NCBI GenBank assembly: GCA_041394885.1
Contig: JAWKHI010000001.1
Coordinates: 248,001-312,000, forward strand
From: DSOI01 sp041394885
Lineage (GTDB): Bacteria > Acidobacteriota > Terriglobia > Bryobacterales > Bryobacteraceae
DNA length: 64,000 nucleotides
Direction: 5' to 3'
How positions within the stretch are numbered: the first letter of the stretch is position 1; every line of letters begins with the position of its first letter. A program made the translations under genes and the position numbers. Positions 34,965 through 43,635 of this stretch are shown here, one piece after another. The notes beneath the pieces are model-generated. The model searched no databases. It was not told the DNA's origin and worked only from the letters and a program-made list of their open reading frames with translations.

Positions 34965-35528
34965 ATGTCGGCTACTCCGTTCCTAAGAATCACGTTGGTG
35001 CTCCATTTTCTGCGCCAGGCGCTCGGGACGCAAACGGCGCCATCCAATCAGGTGCTGGTCGGGTTGGCCCTCTTTCTAACAGCCCTGCTGATGCAGCCGG
35101 TTACCGGCAAGATCTATGACGACGCGTGGGAGCCTTACCAGTCCGGAAAAATTCCAGCCGAGGAGGCGCTCCGGCGAAGCAAGGGACCGGTGCGCGACTA
35201 CCTACTGCGTTTCGCGCGCGACAAGGATCTGGCTCTCATGGTGGAGTTGGCACACGCGCCGGCACCCAGGAGTTCCGCCGACATCGATTTGCGGATCGTG
35301 GTCCCGGCCTACGTCATCTCCGAGTTGCGGACGGGGTTTCAAATCGGGGCGGTATTGTTCCTCCCGTTTCTGGTCATCGACATCGTGGTGGCCTCGGTCA
35401 CCTTGGTGGCCGGCATGGTGCAACTGCCGCCGGTAATGCTTTCGGCACCCTTCAAAATTCTGCTGTTTGTGATGGTGGACGGATGGAATCTGGTGATCGG
35501 GTCCCTGGTAAGGAGCTTCCATCAATGA
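34965..35528 (+). CDS. fliP: flagellar export gate protein FliP, C-terminal three-quarters (frame-broken N-terminus)
   Basis: The 187-residue frame begins inside the FliP family alignment (MSATPFLRITLVLHFLRQALGTQTAPSNQVLVGLALFLTALLMQPV) and continues intact to the C-terminus (LPPVMLSAPFKILLFVMVDGWNLVIGSLV). The missing family N-terminal helix is found just upstream in another frame (GVPLQIVVLLGALAT, codons 34901-34945). FliP would be continuous if two bases were restored between 34945 and 34957, or one removed. It should form the core pore of the flagellar type III export gate. As written the first membrane helix is lost, so the gene is either damaged or misassembled. Confidence 0.82.
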   Translation: MSATPFLRITLVLHFLRQALGTQTAPSNQVLVGLALFLTALLMQPVTGKIYDDAWEPYQSGKIPAEEALRRSKGPVRDYLLRFARDKDLALMVELAHAPAPRSSADIDLRIVVPAYVISELRTGFQIGAVLFLPFLVIDIVVASVTLVAGMVQLPPVMLSAPFKILLFVMVDGWNLVIGSLVRSFHQ

Positions 35529-35565
35529 CTCACGCACAAGCGCCGCCCCCAGGAGAGACTTCGCG

Positions 35566-35835
35566 ATGAACATCACCACCGTCACCGAAGCGATGCGACA
35601 GGCGATGATGACGGCTTTCTGGCTCTCGCTGCCGCTGCTGGCAATCGGGTTCGTAGCGGGTCTGGTGATGAGTCTGGTGCAGATTGTCACCTCGCTGCAG
35701 GATCCGAGTTTCGCGGCGGCACCACGGCTGGCCGCCTTCTTCGTGGGCTTGCTTCTGTTCCTTCCATGGATGCTGATGAAACTCACCGCCTACACCGCGT
35801 GGGTATTGTCCGACTTGGGGCGCTATGCCCGGTGA
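35566..35835 (+). CDS. fliQ: flagellar export gate protein FliQ
   Basis: The 89-residue protein has two hydrophobic helices separated by QIVTSLQDPSFAAAPRLAAFF, the FliQ pattern (MNITTVTEAMRQAMMTAFWLSLPLLAIGFVAGLVMSLVQI). It wraps the FliP/FliR core of the export gate. Length equals the family norm. The start follows GGAGAGACTTCGCG, and its 3' end overlaps fliR by 11 bp. Confidence 0.93.
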   Translation: MNITTVTEAMRQAMMTAFWLSLPLLAIGFVAGLVMSLVQIVTSLQDPSFAAAPRLAAFFVGLLLFLPWMLMKLTAYTAWVLSDLGRYAR

Positions 35836-36658
35836 GATGACGGCCGCGGCGGCGGTGCCGGTGCCCGGGGGGATGGTGGCGGCGTTTCTAGCGGTGGCGG
35901 CGCGGGTGGGCGGCGCAGTAGCCTTCGTCCCGATGCCGGGGTTCCGAGGCGCGGCGGCGCCGGTTCGTGTGGCGCTCGTGCTGGCGCTCACGATGGTGCT
36001 GCTACCGGCGTGGCCCCGGACGGCGCCGCTGTCGCTCGCCACGGTGATGACCGAAGCAGTACTTGGGCTGGGGGCGGGCGTGATGGTGGCGTGGCTAAAC
36101 GAGGCCTTCGTGCTGGCGATGCAGTTCGTCGGAATCCAGGCGGGCTACACCTACGCCTCGACGATCGATCCGGCCACACAGGCCGACTCGACGGTGCTGC
36201 AAACGCTGGCCCAACTGGCGGCCTCGGCGCTATTCGTTGGGGCGGGCTTCGACCGGGAACTGATCCGCCTGTTCGCGCGGAGCCTGGCCGCCCATCCGCC
36301 GGGTCAATGGGGGATGGGGATGCCGGCGGCTGGGGAAGCAGGGGCCTTGAGCGGCAGCGGCCAATTGCTCGAAACCTTCTGGCCCCTTGTCGCCAACTGG
36401 ACCGGGGCGATGTTCCAACTCGCCTTCCGTTTGGCGCTGCCGGTGATCGGACTGCTGCTTTTGGTGGACCTGACGCTGGCCCTGCTCGGACGGCTGGATT
36501 CCCACCTTCAGCTCCTGACGGTCGCGTTTCCGCTGAAGATGCTGGCCGCGATGCTGGTAGTGAGTGGATGGACGGCAGCGATGGTATCGCTTTACGGAGC
36601 CGCCGCAGCCGGCATGTGGGAGCCGCTCCGGCTTTGGCTCGAGGGACCACCCCGATGA
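35825..36658 (+). CDS. fliR: flagellar export gate protein FliR
   Basis: This 277-residue inner-membrane protein has about six hydrophobic helices and the FliR-typical stretch WLNEAFVLAMQFVGIQAGYTYASTIDPATQADSTVLQTLAQL. It continues into FRLALPVIGLLLLVDLTLALLGR. It completes the FliP5-Q4-R1 export pore. The start overlaps fliQ by 11 bp, so translation is coupled. The end is complete, and the next gene flhB begins 45 bp on. Confidence 0.92.
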   Translation: MPGEMTAAAAVPVPGGMVAAFLAVAARVGGAVAFVPMPGFRGAAAPVRVALVLALTMVLLPAWPRTAPLSLATVMTEAVLGLGAGVMVAWLNEAFVLAMQFVGIQAGYTYASTIDPATQADSTVLQTLAQLAASALFVGAGFDRELIRLFARSLAAHPPGQWGMGMPAAGEAGALSGSGQLLETFWPLVANWTGAMFQLAFRLALPVIGLLLLVDLTLALLGRLDSHLQLLTVAFPLKMLAAMLVVSGWTAAMVSLYGAAAAGMWEPLRLWLEGPPR

Positions 36659-36703
36659 GCGGACTCCCGTGGGCGGCACCGAGCATCGACAGGCGGGGAA
36701 CTC

Positions 36704-37834
36704 ATGTCCGATCACGAAAAAACAGAGCAGCCGACACCCCGGCGGCAGGAGAAAGCGCGAAAGGAAGGCCGGTTCGTCGCTTCGAAGGAACTGGTGGCCG
36801 CGGCGCAATTCTTGACGTTCCTGAGCCTGCTCTCCGGGTACTCGTCCGATTGGCTGCCGGCGGCCAAGGCCTTGTTCCGAGCCTTACTGAGCTCGGCGTT
36901 CGAGCCGGATTGGGGAGCGGCCTCGGTCAGTCTCCACTTGTGGCAGATCGGGCGCGAGTTGGCGTTTCCCTTGTTGACCGGGGGAGCGCTGGTGCTGCTG
37001 GCTCCGCTGGCGGTGCAGATGGTCACGACGCGTTTCGGATTTGCGACCAACCGCCTGGCACCGGACCTGACACGCCTGAATCCGGCGGGAAAACTACGCG
37101 GCCTTCCCAGCCAGAACATGGGCAACCTGGTGGTCGCGCTGGGCGTGCTGCCGCTGTTCGGCCTCGGGCTGTGGTGGATCTGGACCGAGCGCGCGCCGTG
37201 GTTGGCCCGGCTTCCGTGGATGGGATTGGGAAGCGGCACGAAACTGGTGGCAGCCACGGTCGAAGACATCCTGTGGAAGGCCGCCTTCCTCTTCGTTGGG
37301 GTCGGTCTGTGGGACTGGTGGCGACAGCGCCAGCGGTGGAACTCGGAAATGAAGATGTCGAAGCAGGAGATCCGCGAGGAGATGAAGGAAAGCGACGGCA
37401 ATCCACAATCCAAGCAGCGCATCCGGCGCATGATGCGGGAATTCTCACGCCGCCGGATGATGTCGGACGTCGAAACGGCGACCGCCGTCATCGTCAATCC
37501 GACCCACTATGCGGTTGCGCTGCGTTACGTCGCCGCCGAAATGCCGGCACCGAAGGTGGTGGCCAAAGGGCGGAACTACCTGGCACTGCGGATCCGCGAG
37601 CGCGCCATGCGGCATCAAGTGCCGATCGTCGAGAATCCGCCGCTTGCCCAGGCGCTTTACAAGTCAGCGCATGTCGGCCAGGAGATACCCGCTCCGCTGT
37701 TCCGGGCGGTGGCCGAAGTGCTCGCCTATATCTACAGGCTGATGAACGCCCGTCCCAACGCGAAACCCGGTCCGCAGGCCGGGGGGCGGACGAGACCGGA
37801 CGCAGGGTCCGGAGGCGGGGTCCGCACCGACTAG
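36704..37834 (+). CDS. flhB: flagellar export switch protein FlhB
   Basis: The 376-residue protein begins with the family hallmark SDHEKTEQPTPRRQEKARKEG, has four membrane helices, and carries the autocleavage motif NPTHY at residues 265-269 in VIVNPTHYAVALRY. After cleavage between N and P the C-terminal domain switches export from hook to filament subunits in response to FliK. Its frame is intact, so export switching would depend on whether the interrupted fliK still works. The last 25 residues are disordered. Confidence 0.94.
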   Translation: MSDHEKTEQPTPRRQEKARKEGRFVASKELVAAAQFLTFLSLLSGYSSDWLPAAKALFRALLSSAFEPDWGAASVSLHLWQIGRELAFPLLTGGALVLLAPLAVQMVTTRFGFATNRLAPDLTRLNPAGKLRGLPSQNMGNLVVALGVLPLFGLGLWWIWTERAPWLARLPWMGLGSGTKLVAATVEDILWKAAFLFVGVGLWDWWRQRQRWNSEMKMSKQEIREEMKESDGNPQSKQRIRRMMREFSRRRMMSDVETATAVIVNPTHYAVALRYVAAEMPAPKVVAKGRNYLALRIRERAMRHQVPIVENPPLAQALYKSAHVGQEIPAPLFRAVAEVLAYIYRLMNARPNAKPGPQAGGRTRPDAGSGGGVRTD

Positions 37835-37895
37835 CGGCCAGAGATGAGAGTCAGGCGGACTTTGTGCCGACACGGCCCGGCCGGGGGGAAACGAA

Positions 37896-39077
37896 ATGAC
37901 CGGCGCACCGGCGATCTCCGGAGGCGGCGCCCCGCCACTGTCGAGCAGCAGTCCGCCGGCTCCCGCGCCGGCGGAGAGCGGCCGGGCGGGCGGAATCGAT
38001 CGCCCGGGCCGGACCGCGGGCCCGGAGCAAAAGCCGGTGGCGGGGGCAGGGGGGCTGGGCGTTTGGGCCATGCTGCAGTCGATGCCATGGACCGATATGG
38101 CGGTGCCGTTGTCGGTGCTCGGCATCGTGCTGGCCATGATCGTGCCGCTGCCGCCGGTGGTGCTCGATCTGCTGATCGCGCTCAACATCACGGTCTCGGT
38201 GGTGGTGCTGCTGGTAGGAATGTCCATTACGCGGCCGGTGCAATTCAGTGTCTTTCCGACGACCCTTCTGTTGCTCACCCTGTTCCGGCTGGCTCTCAAC
38301 ATCAGTTCGTCGCGGCTGATCCTGCTCGAGGGCAATCTGGGCACGGCGGCGGCCGGGCACGTCATCGAGGCATTCGGCAGCTTCGTCGTTGGCGGCAACT
38401 ACATCATCGGAGCGGTGATCTTCCTGGTGCTGATCGCCATCCAGTACGTAGTCATCAACCATGGCGCGGTGCGCATCTCGGAGGTGACCGCACGGTTCAC
38501 CCTCGATGCGCTGCCGGGCAAACAAATGTCGATCGACTCGGATCTCAACGCCGGACTCATCGACGAGTCCGAGGCGCGTCAGCGGCGGCGCGACCTGGCC
38601 GCCGAGGCCGAATTCTACGGGGCCATGGATGGCGCGTCCCGGTTCACGCAGCGCGATGCGGTGGCGAGCATTCTGATCACCGGCATCAACATCGTCGCCG
38701 GATTTCTGATCGGCGTGCTGCAACATGGGATGGACCTGCGGCGGGCGATCCAGACCTACACGATTCTAACGATCGGAGACGGATTGGTGACGGTGATTCC
38801 GGCGCTGATGATCTCGGTCTCCGGCGGCTTGATCGTCACGCGGGCCAGTTCGGACGCGCGGCTCGGAACCGACTTCCGGCGGCAGATCACAGGCGATCCG
38901 CAGCCGCTGTGGATGGCGTCCGGGCGTGTTGTGCCTGCTCGCTCTTTTCCCAGGACTGCCGGCGCTTCCCTTTCTGGCGCTGGCGGCGGGATTGGGTGTG
39001 ATCCAGGCGGCGGCTGCAAAAGGCCAGTGTGGAAACCGAGTCGGCGCGTCCGGCCGAGCGGCGCCGCAGCCAGATAG
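37896..39077 (+). CDS. flhA: flagellar export protein FlhA, N-terminal membrane part (frameshifted)
   Basis: The frame encodes a proline-rich leader (about 60 residues) and the FlhA/FHIPEP membrane domain (AVPLSVLGIVLAMIVPLPPVVLDLLIALNI; FPTTLLLLTLFRLALNISSSRLIL; NHGAVRISEVTARFTLDALPGKQMSIDSDLNAG). Homology holds to GDPQPLWMASG at about 38924. After that the frame reads an unrelated Gly/Pro-rich tail. The FlhA sequence continues in the next frame from 38926 (VLCLLALFPGLPALPFLALAAGLG). One extra base (the C at 38925) explains the break. FlhA is the proton-driven nonameric ring of the export apparatus and could not be made whole from the sequence as given. Confidence 0.88.
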   Translation: MTGAPAISGGGAPPLSSSSPPAPAPAESGRAGGIDRPGRTAGPEQKPVAGAGGLGVWAMLQSMPWTDMAVPLSVLGIVLAMIVPLPPVVLDLLIALNITVSVVVLLVGMSITRPVQFSVFPTTLLLLTLFRLALNISSSRLILLEGNLGTAAAGHVIEAFGSFVVGGNYIIGAVIFLVLIAIQYVVINHGAVRISEVTARFTLDALPGKQMSIDSDLNAGLIDESEARQRRRDLAAEAEFYGAMDGASRFTQRDAVASILITGINIVAGFLIGVLQHGMDLRRAIQTYTILTIGDGLVTVIPALMISVSGGLIVTRASSDARLGTDFRRQITGDPQPLWMASGRVVPARSFPRTAGASLSGAGGGIGCDPGGGCKRPVWKPSRRVRPSGAAAR

Positions 39078-40101
39078 GGACAGTGTCGAGAAACTGCTTC
39101 AGGTGGAACCGTTGGCGATCGAGGTAGGGCTCGGGTTGGATCAGCTGGTGGACGGGGCGCAAAACTCCCCGCTGTTGCGGCGCATCGGGGGGATTCGCAA
39201 ACAACTGGCGGCCGATCTCGGCTTCCTGCTCCCGGCGGTGCGGCTGGCCGACAACCTCGGGCTGAAGGCGGGCGAATACACGATCTCGCTGAAGGGCGTC
39301 GAGATCGCGCGTTACGAAATGCCGCCGGGGTCGGAATTGGTGATCAATTCCGGCAACGGAGCGCCGCCGCAGGGCACCCCGACTCGGGAGCCGGCGTTCG
39401 GACTGGAAGCGTGGTGGGTTCCCTCGGCCGCGGCCGAGCAGGTACGGGCGGCCGGATTCACAGTGGTCGATCCGGTGAGTGTGCTGGGAACGCATCTTTC
39501 CGAAATCTCCCGGCGGTATGCGCACGAGTTGCTCTCGCGCCAGGACGCCAAGAAATTGGTGGACCGGGTGGCAGAACAGAATCCGAAGCTGGTGGAGGAT
39601 GCGGTTCCGAAGCTGATTCCATTGGCTCTTTTGCACCGGGTGGCGCAGAACCTGCTTCGCGAGCAAGTGTCGATTCGCGACGCGGTGACTCTGGTGGAGG
39701 CGCTGGGCGAGGCCGCTCCGGTGACCCGCAACGCGGTTCTACTGACTGAGTTCGCGCGGCAAAGCCTGCGGCGGACCGCGGTCCGGCCGTACGTGGACAA
39801 CCAGGGCCAGTTGGAAGCCTTCTTCCTCGATCCGGCGTTGGAGCACAGCATCGATGCGGCGATCGAGCACGGCGAACACACCTCGCAGCTTCAATTGCCA
39901 CCGCAACAAATACGCGAGTTGGCCGAGCGGGTGAACGCCGCCGTTGGGGCACCCGAAAGCCGGGCGGTGATACTCACCGGATCCCCGGTCCGCTATTTTC
40001 TGCGGCAGATCATCGAGCCCGGGCTGCGCGGCGTCGCCGTGCTCTCCCACGCGGAAGTGCCGGAGGAAATCCGGGTCGTTTCGCGCGGGGTGATCCGGTG
40101 A
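38926..40101 (+). CDS. flhA: flagellar export protein FlhA, C-terminal cytoplasmic part (frameshifted)
   Basis: The 391-codon frame continues FlhA without a gap. It has the last membrane segment (LCLLALFPGLPALPFLALAAGLGVI) and the cytoplasmic domain with EPLAIEVGLGLDQLVD, AADLGFLLPAVRLADNL, a FEEA-like QDAKKLVDRVAEQNPKLVEDAVP, and VILTGSPVRYFLRQIIEPGLRGVAVLSHAEVP. This domain docks export chaperone-substrate complexes. The nominal GTG start at 38926 is only the first in-frame codon and has no Shine-Dalgarno sequence. Conserved frame and motifs to the end show no further decay, so the break is recent or artefactual. Confidence 0.88.
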   Translation: MLCLLALFPGLPALPFLALAAGLGVIQAAAAKGQCGNRVGASGRAAPQPDRDSVEKLLQVEPLAIEVGLGLDQLVDGAQNSPLLRRIGGIRKQLAADLGFLLPAVRLADNLGLKAGEYTISLKGVEIARYEMPPGSELVINSGNGAPPQGTPTREPAFGLEAWWVPSAAAEQVRAAGFTVVDPVSVLGTHLSEISRRYAHELLSRQDAKKLVDRVAEQNPKLVEDAVPKLIPLALLHRVAQNLLREQVSIRDAVTLVEALGEAAPVTRNAVLLTEFARQSLRRTAVRPYVDNQGQLEAFFLDPALEHSIDAAIEHGEHTSQLQLPPQQIRELAERVNAAVGAPESRAVILTGSPVRYFLRQIIEPGLRGVAVLSHAEVPEEIRVVSRGVIR

Positions 40102-40132
40102 CAAGAGGCAGGAAGAGATCGAGGAACAAGGA

Positions 40133-41710
40133 ATGCGGTTGAAATCATACTTTGCCGACACGGTGGAGTCCGCGATGGTGCTGGCCGGGAGAGAACTCGG
40201 CGAAGACGCGATGTTGGTTTACTCACGCGAGTCTTCCGCAGAGACCCGCCACCTCGGCCGTTACGAGGTCGTATTTGCGGCCGACGGCGGAGCCCAGACG
40301 CCACCCAGGTCGACGCCACAGGGCGATCCAGGTCCGGAAGCCACTACCGCAGCGAGCGGGGAGGGCGGCGGCGCGGAGAGAAGGCGGCCGGATCCGGGTA
40401 GCCTGCCGGCGCAGCCGCTTGCAACGGCGCGCCGCGCCAACGAGGTCTGGCAGACGGTTGCGTTGGGGGGGGCAGACATCGGGGATGGCCGGGAGGCGAA
40501 TGGCCTCAAGGAGTTCCGGGAGCGGGACGGCATCGCTGCAGGCGGGACCGGAGCGCGCGGAACAGGAAAACGAACGCCGGAGCCCGAAGTGGAGGCGCCC
40601 ACGGAGAAACGCGACACGCCTGAAACCGGCCGATACGACCCTGGCGCGCGGGTCCGGCAAACCGGAGAGCGGCCGCCGGGGGAGAGGCTCCGGGCGCGGC
40701 CTCGCCGTGGAGAGACCGGTCCGCAGGACTCGTTGGAAAGAATGGACGCACCTCCGGTGTCCCTCGACAACGACCGACTCTGGGCAGAACTCGACCGCCG
40801 TCTGGCGCAACTCGAGGAGCGACTCGAGTCGAATACGGGGGGCCCGGCCAGGGGCGGTGTACGAGCGGGAACCCGAGAACCGCGGCCGATCACGGCGGAG
40901 TGGCGCATCCACCTCCGATCCCAAGATGTGGGACCAGCCGTGGCGGCGCGTCTGATCCGCGAGGCGGCTCACCAGACGCAAGCGTCCGAGCCTCCCCCCG
41001 GCGGCGGGCCGGAGCGGGCTCTCGCCGCCGCCGCCGCTTCTTCCATCCGCTGCGATCCGGGCTGCTATGGTCCAGGCCGAGTTACGATCCTGGCCGGACA
41101 ACCAGGAGCGGGCAAAACCTCGGCTGCCGTCAAGCTCGCCTGCTGGCATGCATCGCGGCACGGAAGCCTGCCACGCCTGATGAGTCTCGATACGCAGCGT
41201 ATGTTGGGGGCCGAGCAGTTGCGGCGGTATGCGGAATTGCTCGGCGCCGAATTCGCGGCCCCGTTGAACATAGAGGAAATGAGATCGTTTTTCGGCAATG
41301 GGCCGCTGAGTCCGTACGCGAATCGGTACACAATTGTAGACATGCCCGGATGCAGCCTCAGCAATACAGAAACAATGGAACAGATCCGGGAGATTTCGTG
41401 TCAGATTCCGGGTGGAGAGGTACATTTGGTCCTGTCGGCGTCGACGAGAACGGCCGATCTATTCAGTGCGGTGGAACGATTCGCAGTTATCGAACCAGCC
41501 CGCCTGCTCTTTACGCGTTTGGATGAGACAAGCCGCGCCGGGGGCGTCTGGACCCTGGCGGCACAAACGGGGATCCCGGTTTCGTTCTTGTCGGATGGTC
41601 CGCGAATTCCGGATGATTTCCGGGAAGCCCACGCGGATGAACTGGCGAACCTGTTAACGCGGCCACTGCAAACGCACCTTACCGGCGCACCCCTCGCAGC
41701 CTCGCGATAG
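40133..41710 (+). CDS. flhF: flagellar SRP-like GTPase FlhF
   Basis: The 525-residue protein starts with the FlhF N-terminal domain (MRLKSYFADTVESAMVLAGRELGEDAMLVYSRES). A disordered basic linker of about 230 residues follows, then an SRP-type GTPase with P-loop AGQPGAGKTS (about 321-330), SLDTQRMLGAEQLRRYAELLG in place of the usual DTYRIGAVEQL, and a guanine-specificity loop TRLDET. FlhF sets the site and number of flagella. Its usual regulator gene flhG does not follow; fliA comes next after 169 bp. The divergent G1 and switch motifs and the long linker are unusual, but the domain order is clear. Confidence 0.85.
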   Translation: MRLKSYFADTVESAMVLAGRELGEDAMLVYSRESSAETRHLGRYEVVFAADGGAQTPPRSTPQGDPGPEATTAASGEGGGAERRRPDPGSLPAQPLATARRANEVWQTVALGGADIGDGREANGLKEFRERDGIAAGGTGARGTGKRTPEPEVEAPTEKRDTPETGRYDPGARVRQTGERPPGERLRARPRRGETGPQDSLERMDAPPVSLDNDRLWAELDRRLAQLEERLESNTGGPARGGVRAGTREPRPITAEWRIHLRSQDVGPAVAARLIREAAHQTQASEPPPGGGPERALAAAAASSIRCDPGCYGPGRVTILAGQPGAGKTSAAVKLACWHASRHGSLPRLMSLDTQRMLGAEQLRRYAELLGAEFAAPLNIEEMRSFFGNGPLSPYANRYTIVDMPGCSLSNTETMEQIREISCQIPGGEVHLVLSASTRTADLFSAVERFAVIEPARLLFTRLDETSRAGGVWTLAAQTGIPVSFLSDGPRIPDDFREAHADELANLLTRPLQTHLTGAPLAASR

Positions 41711-41879
41711 GGACATTCAAAAAACGCACCCTAGCAGCGCGCCCCTCGCGGCCGGGCTGATAGGGAGATTACGGCCGACGCGTCGCCGCCGGGCCGGTCA
41801 CCGAACGAGACAGACCGAACAGGCGGCTGGAGCCTGACTGGTTGATCCGCCGGCACAGGCGGATGGGGAGACATATCGC

Positions 41880-42623
41880 ATGCAGACATACGAGTCTGGC
41901 GCGCTGGTCGCGGAAGAACGGGAGCGTCTCATCTTGGAGCATCTGGCGCAAGTCCGTCTGATCGCAAGACGAATCCACGAGCGCCTACCCGACAGCGTGA
42001 ACCTGGAAGATCTGGTGTCGACCGGGACGGTGGGGTTGATTGCGGCGATCGACCATTTCGATCCGCGGCATAACGTCAAGCTGAAGACCTACGCGGAATA
42101 CAAGATACGGGGTGCGATATTGGACAGTTTGCGGGGCCTCGACTGGGCACCGCGCCAGCAGCGAAAGAAGTCGAAGCAGGTGGAAGCAGCCATCGCGGCG
42201 GTGGAGCAGCGGGTGCACCGCGGCGCCACCGAGGAAGAGATTGCGAACCAGTTGCAGTTGAGCATGGAGGAGTTCCACGAGTGGCTGGTGGACATTCGCG
42301 GCGTGAATCTGGGCCGCCTGGAGGGTGCCTCGGGCGACGATGACGGACGGGATTTGCTGCGCTACATCGCCGATTCGGATGAGAAATGGCCGAGCAAAGT
42401 AGTGGAAAGAGGGGAGTTGGAGCGGCTGCTGGCGTCGGCCATCGAGAAGATGCCCAAGGTGGAGCAGACCATTTTGAATCTTTACTACCACGAAGAACTG
42501 ACGCTGCGCGAGATCGCCCGCGTCGTCGACCTGCATGAAAGCCGAGTCTCCCAGCTAAAGTCACAAGCCATTCTCCGGCTTCGTTCGTTCCTGGCCAAGA
42601 AATGGCCGAATGCAAGCCGCTAG
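41880..42623 (+). CDS. fliA: RNA polymerase sigma-28 factor FliA
   Basis: This 247-residue sigma factor has region 2 (NLEDLVSTGTVGLIAAIDHFDPRHNVKLKTYAEYKIRGAILDSLRGLDW), region 3 (HRGATEEEIANQLQLSMEEFHEWL) and region 4 with a helix-turn-helix (LTLREIARVVDLHESRVSQLKSQAILRLRSF). It directs transcription of late flagellar genes. Two promoters fitting its consensus are present in the window, at flaG (22762) and before the DksA-like gene (62500). A FlgM anti-sigma gene was not recognised. It is followed after 12 bp by the FliY-like gene. Confidence 0.93.
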   Translation: MQTYESGALVAEERERLILEHLAQVRLIARRIHERLPDSVNLEDLVSTGTVGLIAAIDHFDPRHNVKLKTYAEYKIRGAILDSLRGLDWAPRQQRKKSKQVEAAIAAVEQRVHRGATEEEIANQLQLSMEEFHEWLVDIRGVNLGRLEGASGDDDGRDLLRYIADSDEKWPSKVVERGELERLLASAIEKMPKVEQTILNLYYHEELTLREIARVVDLHESRVSQLKSQAILRLRSFLAKKWPNASR

Positions 42624-42635
42624 TTTCCCGACGCC

Positions 42636-43565
42636 ATGAGCCCTGATCGAGCCAGCTTCGCACCGTGGTTGATCCGCGAATGGGTGGAGCGCTTCCGACA
42701 ATCGGCAGAGGCGATGAGCGGGGAGTCGATTCAAGCCGAGGCGGCCACGGGCAAACCGGACACCGGCGAAGGAGATCTGAACTGGAATCAACCATTCGAT
42801 GCCGGCCCGGGAGCGGAGGTACGCGTTTGGGCGCCGCAATCGAGTTGGCTGGCGCTGGGGGCAAAGGTGCTCGAGGCCGCGGGCATCGACGACGCGGAGC
42901 CGAGCGACTCCAGAGCCACCTTTCTGGAGATCTTGCAGCAATCGCTCTCCGGCGTGGCCACGGTGGTAGGTGGCTTGGTGGGGAGGGAAGTCAACTGCGC
43001 GCCCGGCCAGGCGGTGGATCAATTTTCGGCGAGTGAGAAGGGGGAATTCCAATGGCTGCGCTTTCAGACCGACGGAGGCGCCGACCTGGGGACATTCGGA
43101 GTGCTGGTCCCAAAAAGTTTTGGCGATCTGGTCTGCCCGGGCGGTGGCAGCAACAGTCCGGAGGGCGCACGGGATTCGACGCCGGGCGACCGGAGGGAAG
43201 GGGGATCCGGCTCGACGGCTGAAGGCGAGCCCCGGGGCGCGACTGCAACGCCGCAGCCGCCTGGGCCTGTCGTCTCGGGAGGCGACTCGGGGCGCCGGGG
43301 GTCAGCCCAAACGATCGAGCTGCTGTACGACGTGGAGCTACCGGTGGCCGTCTCGTTCGGACGGGCGCACCTGCCACTCAAAGAGGTAGTCAAGCTCACC
43401 TCGGGGTCCATTGTGGAGCTGAACCGCGCTGTGGCGGAACCGGTGGAACTGATTGTGAACAACTGTGTGATCGCGCGCGCCGAAGTGGTGGTTGTGGACG
43501 GCAACTATGGCGTGCGTATTCTCGAGATCGTCAGCCAGCGCGAGCGGCTGCGAACGCTACACTAA
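42636..43565 (+). CDS. FliN/FliY-type motor switch protein with N-terminal CheC-like region
   Basis: The 309-residue protein ends in a SpoA domain (IELLYDVELPVAVSFGRAHLPLKEVVKLTSGSIVELNRAVAEPVELIVNNCVIARAEVVVVDGNYGVRILEI), the FliN signature. The N-terminal 170 residues include FLEILQQSLSGVATVVGGLVGREVNC, which resembles the CheC/FliM-type middle domain. A Pro/Gly-rich linker joins them. This is the plan of FliY. It is the second SpoA protein in the window and probably a second C-ring component. A 19-bp copy of its 3' end is repeated just downstream. Confidence 0.82.
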   Translation: MSPDRASFAPWLIREWVERFRQSAEAMSGESIQAEAATGKPDTGEGDLNWNQPFDAGPGAEVRVWAPQSSWLALGAKVLEAAGIDDAEPSDSRATFLEILQQSLSGVATVVGGLVGREVNCAPGQAVDQFSASEKGEFQWLRFQTDGGADLGTFGVLVPKSFGDLVCPGGGSNSPEGARDSTPGDRREGGSGSTAEGEPRGATATPQPPGPVVSGGDSGRRGSAQTIELLYDVELPVAVSFGRAHLPLKEVVKLTSGSIVELNRAVAEPVELIVNNCVIARAEVVVVDGNYGVRILEIVSQRERLRTLH

Positions 43566-43607
43566 TGCGACCGCGAGGGCAACATCGAAGCGGCTGCGAA
43601 CGCTACA
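43543..43607 (+). repeat. 19-bp direct repeat at the end of the FliY-like gene
   Basis: AGCGGCTGCGAACGCTACA occurs at 43543-43561 (last codons of the gene) and again at 43589-43607 in the spacer, 46 bp apart. It looks like a local duplication of the gene end. Confidence 0.85.
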
Positions 43608-43635
43608 AAAACTTGCCGTGGGAGGTTGGTATTTC

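Noticed and set aside
40223..41425. Minus-strand 400-codon frame opposite flhF
   Set aside because: Antisense to flhF, Arg/Ser/Pro-rich and without domains.
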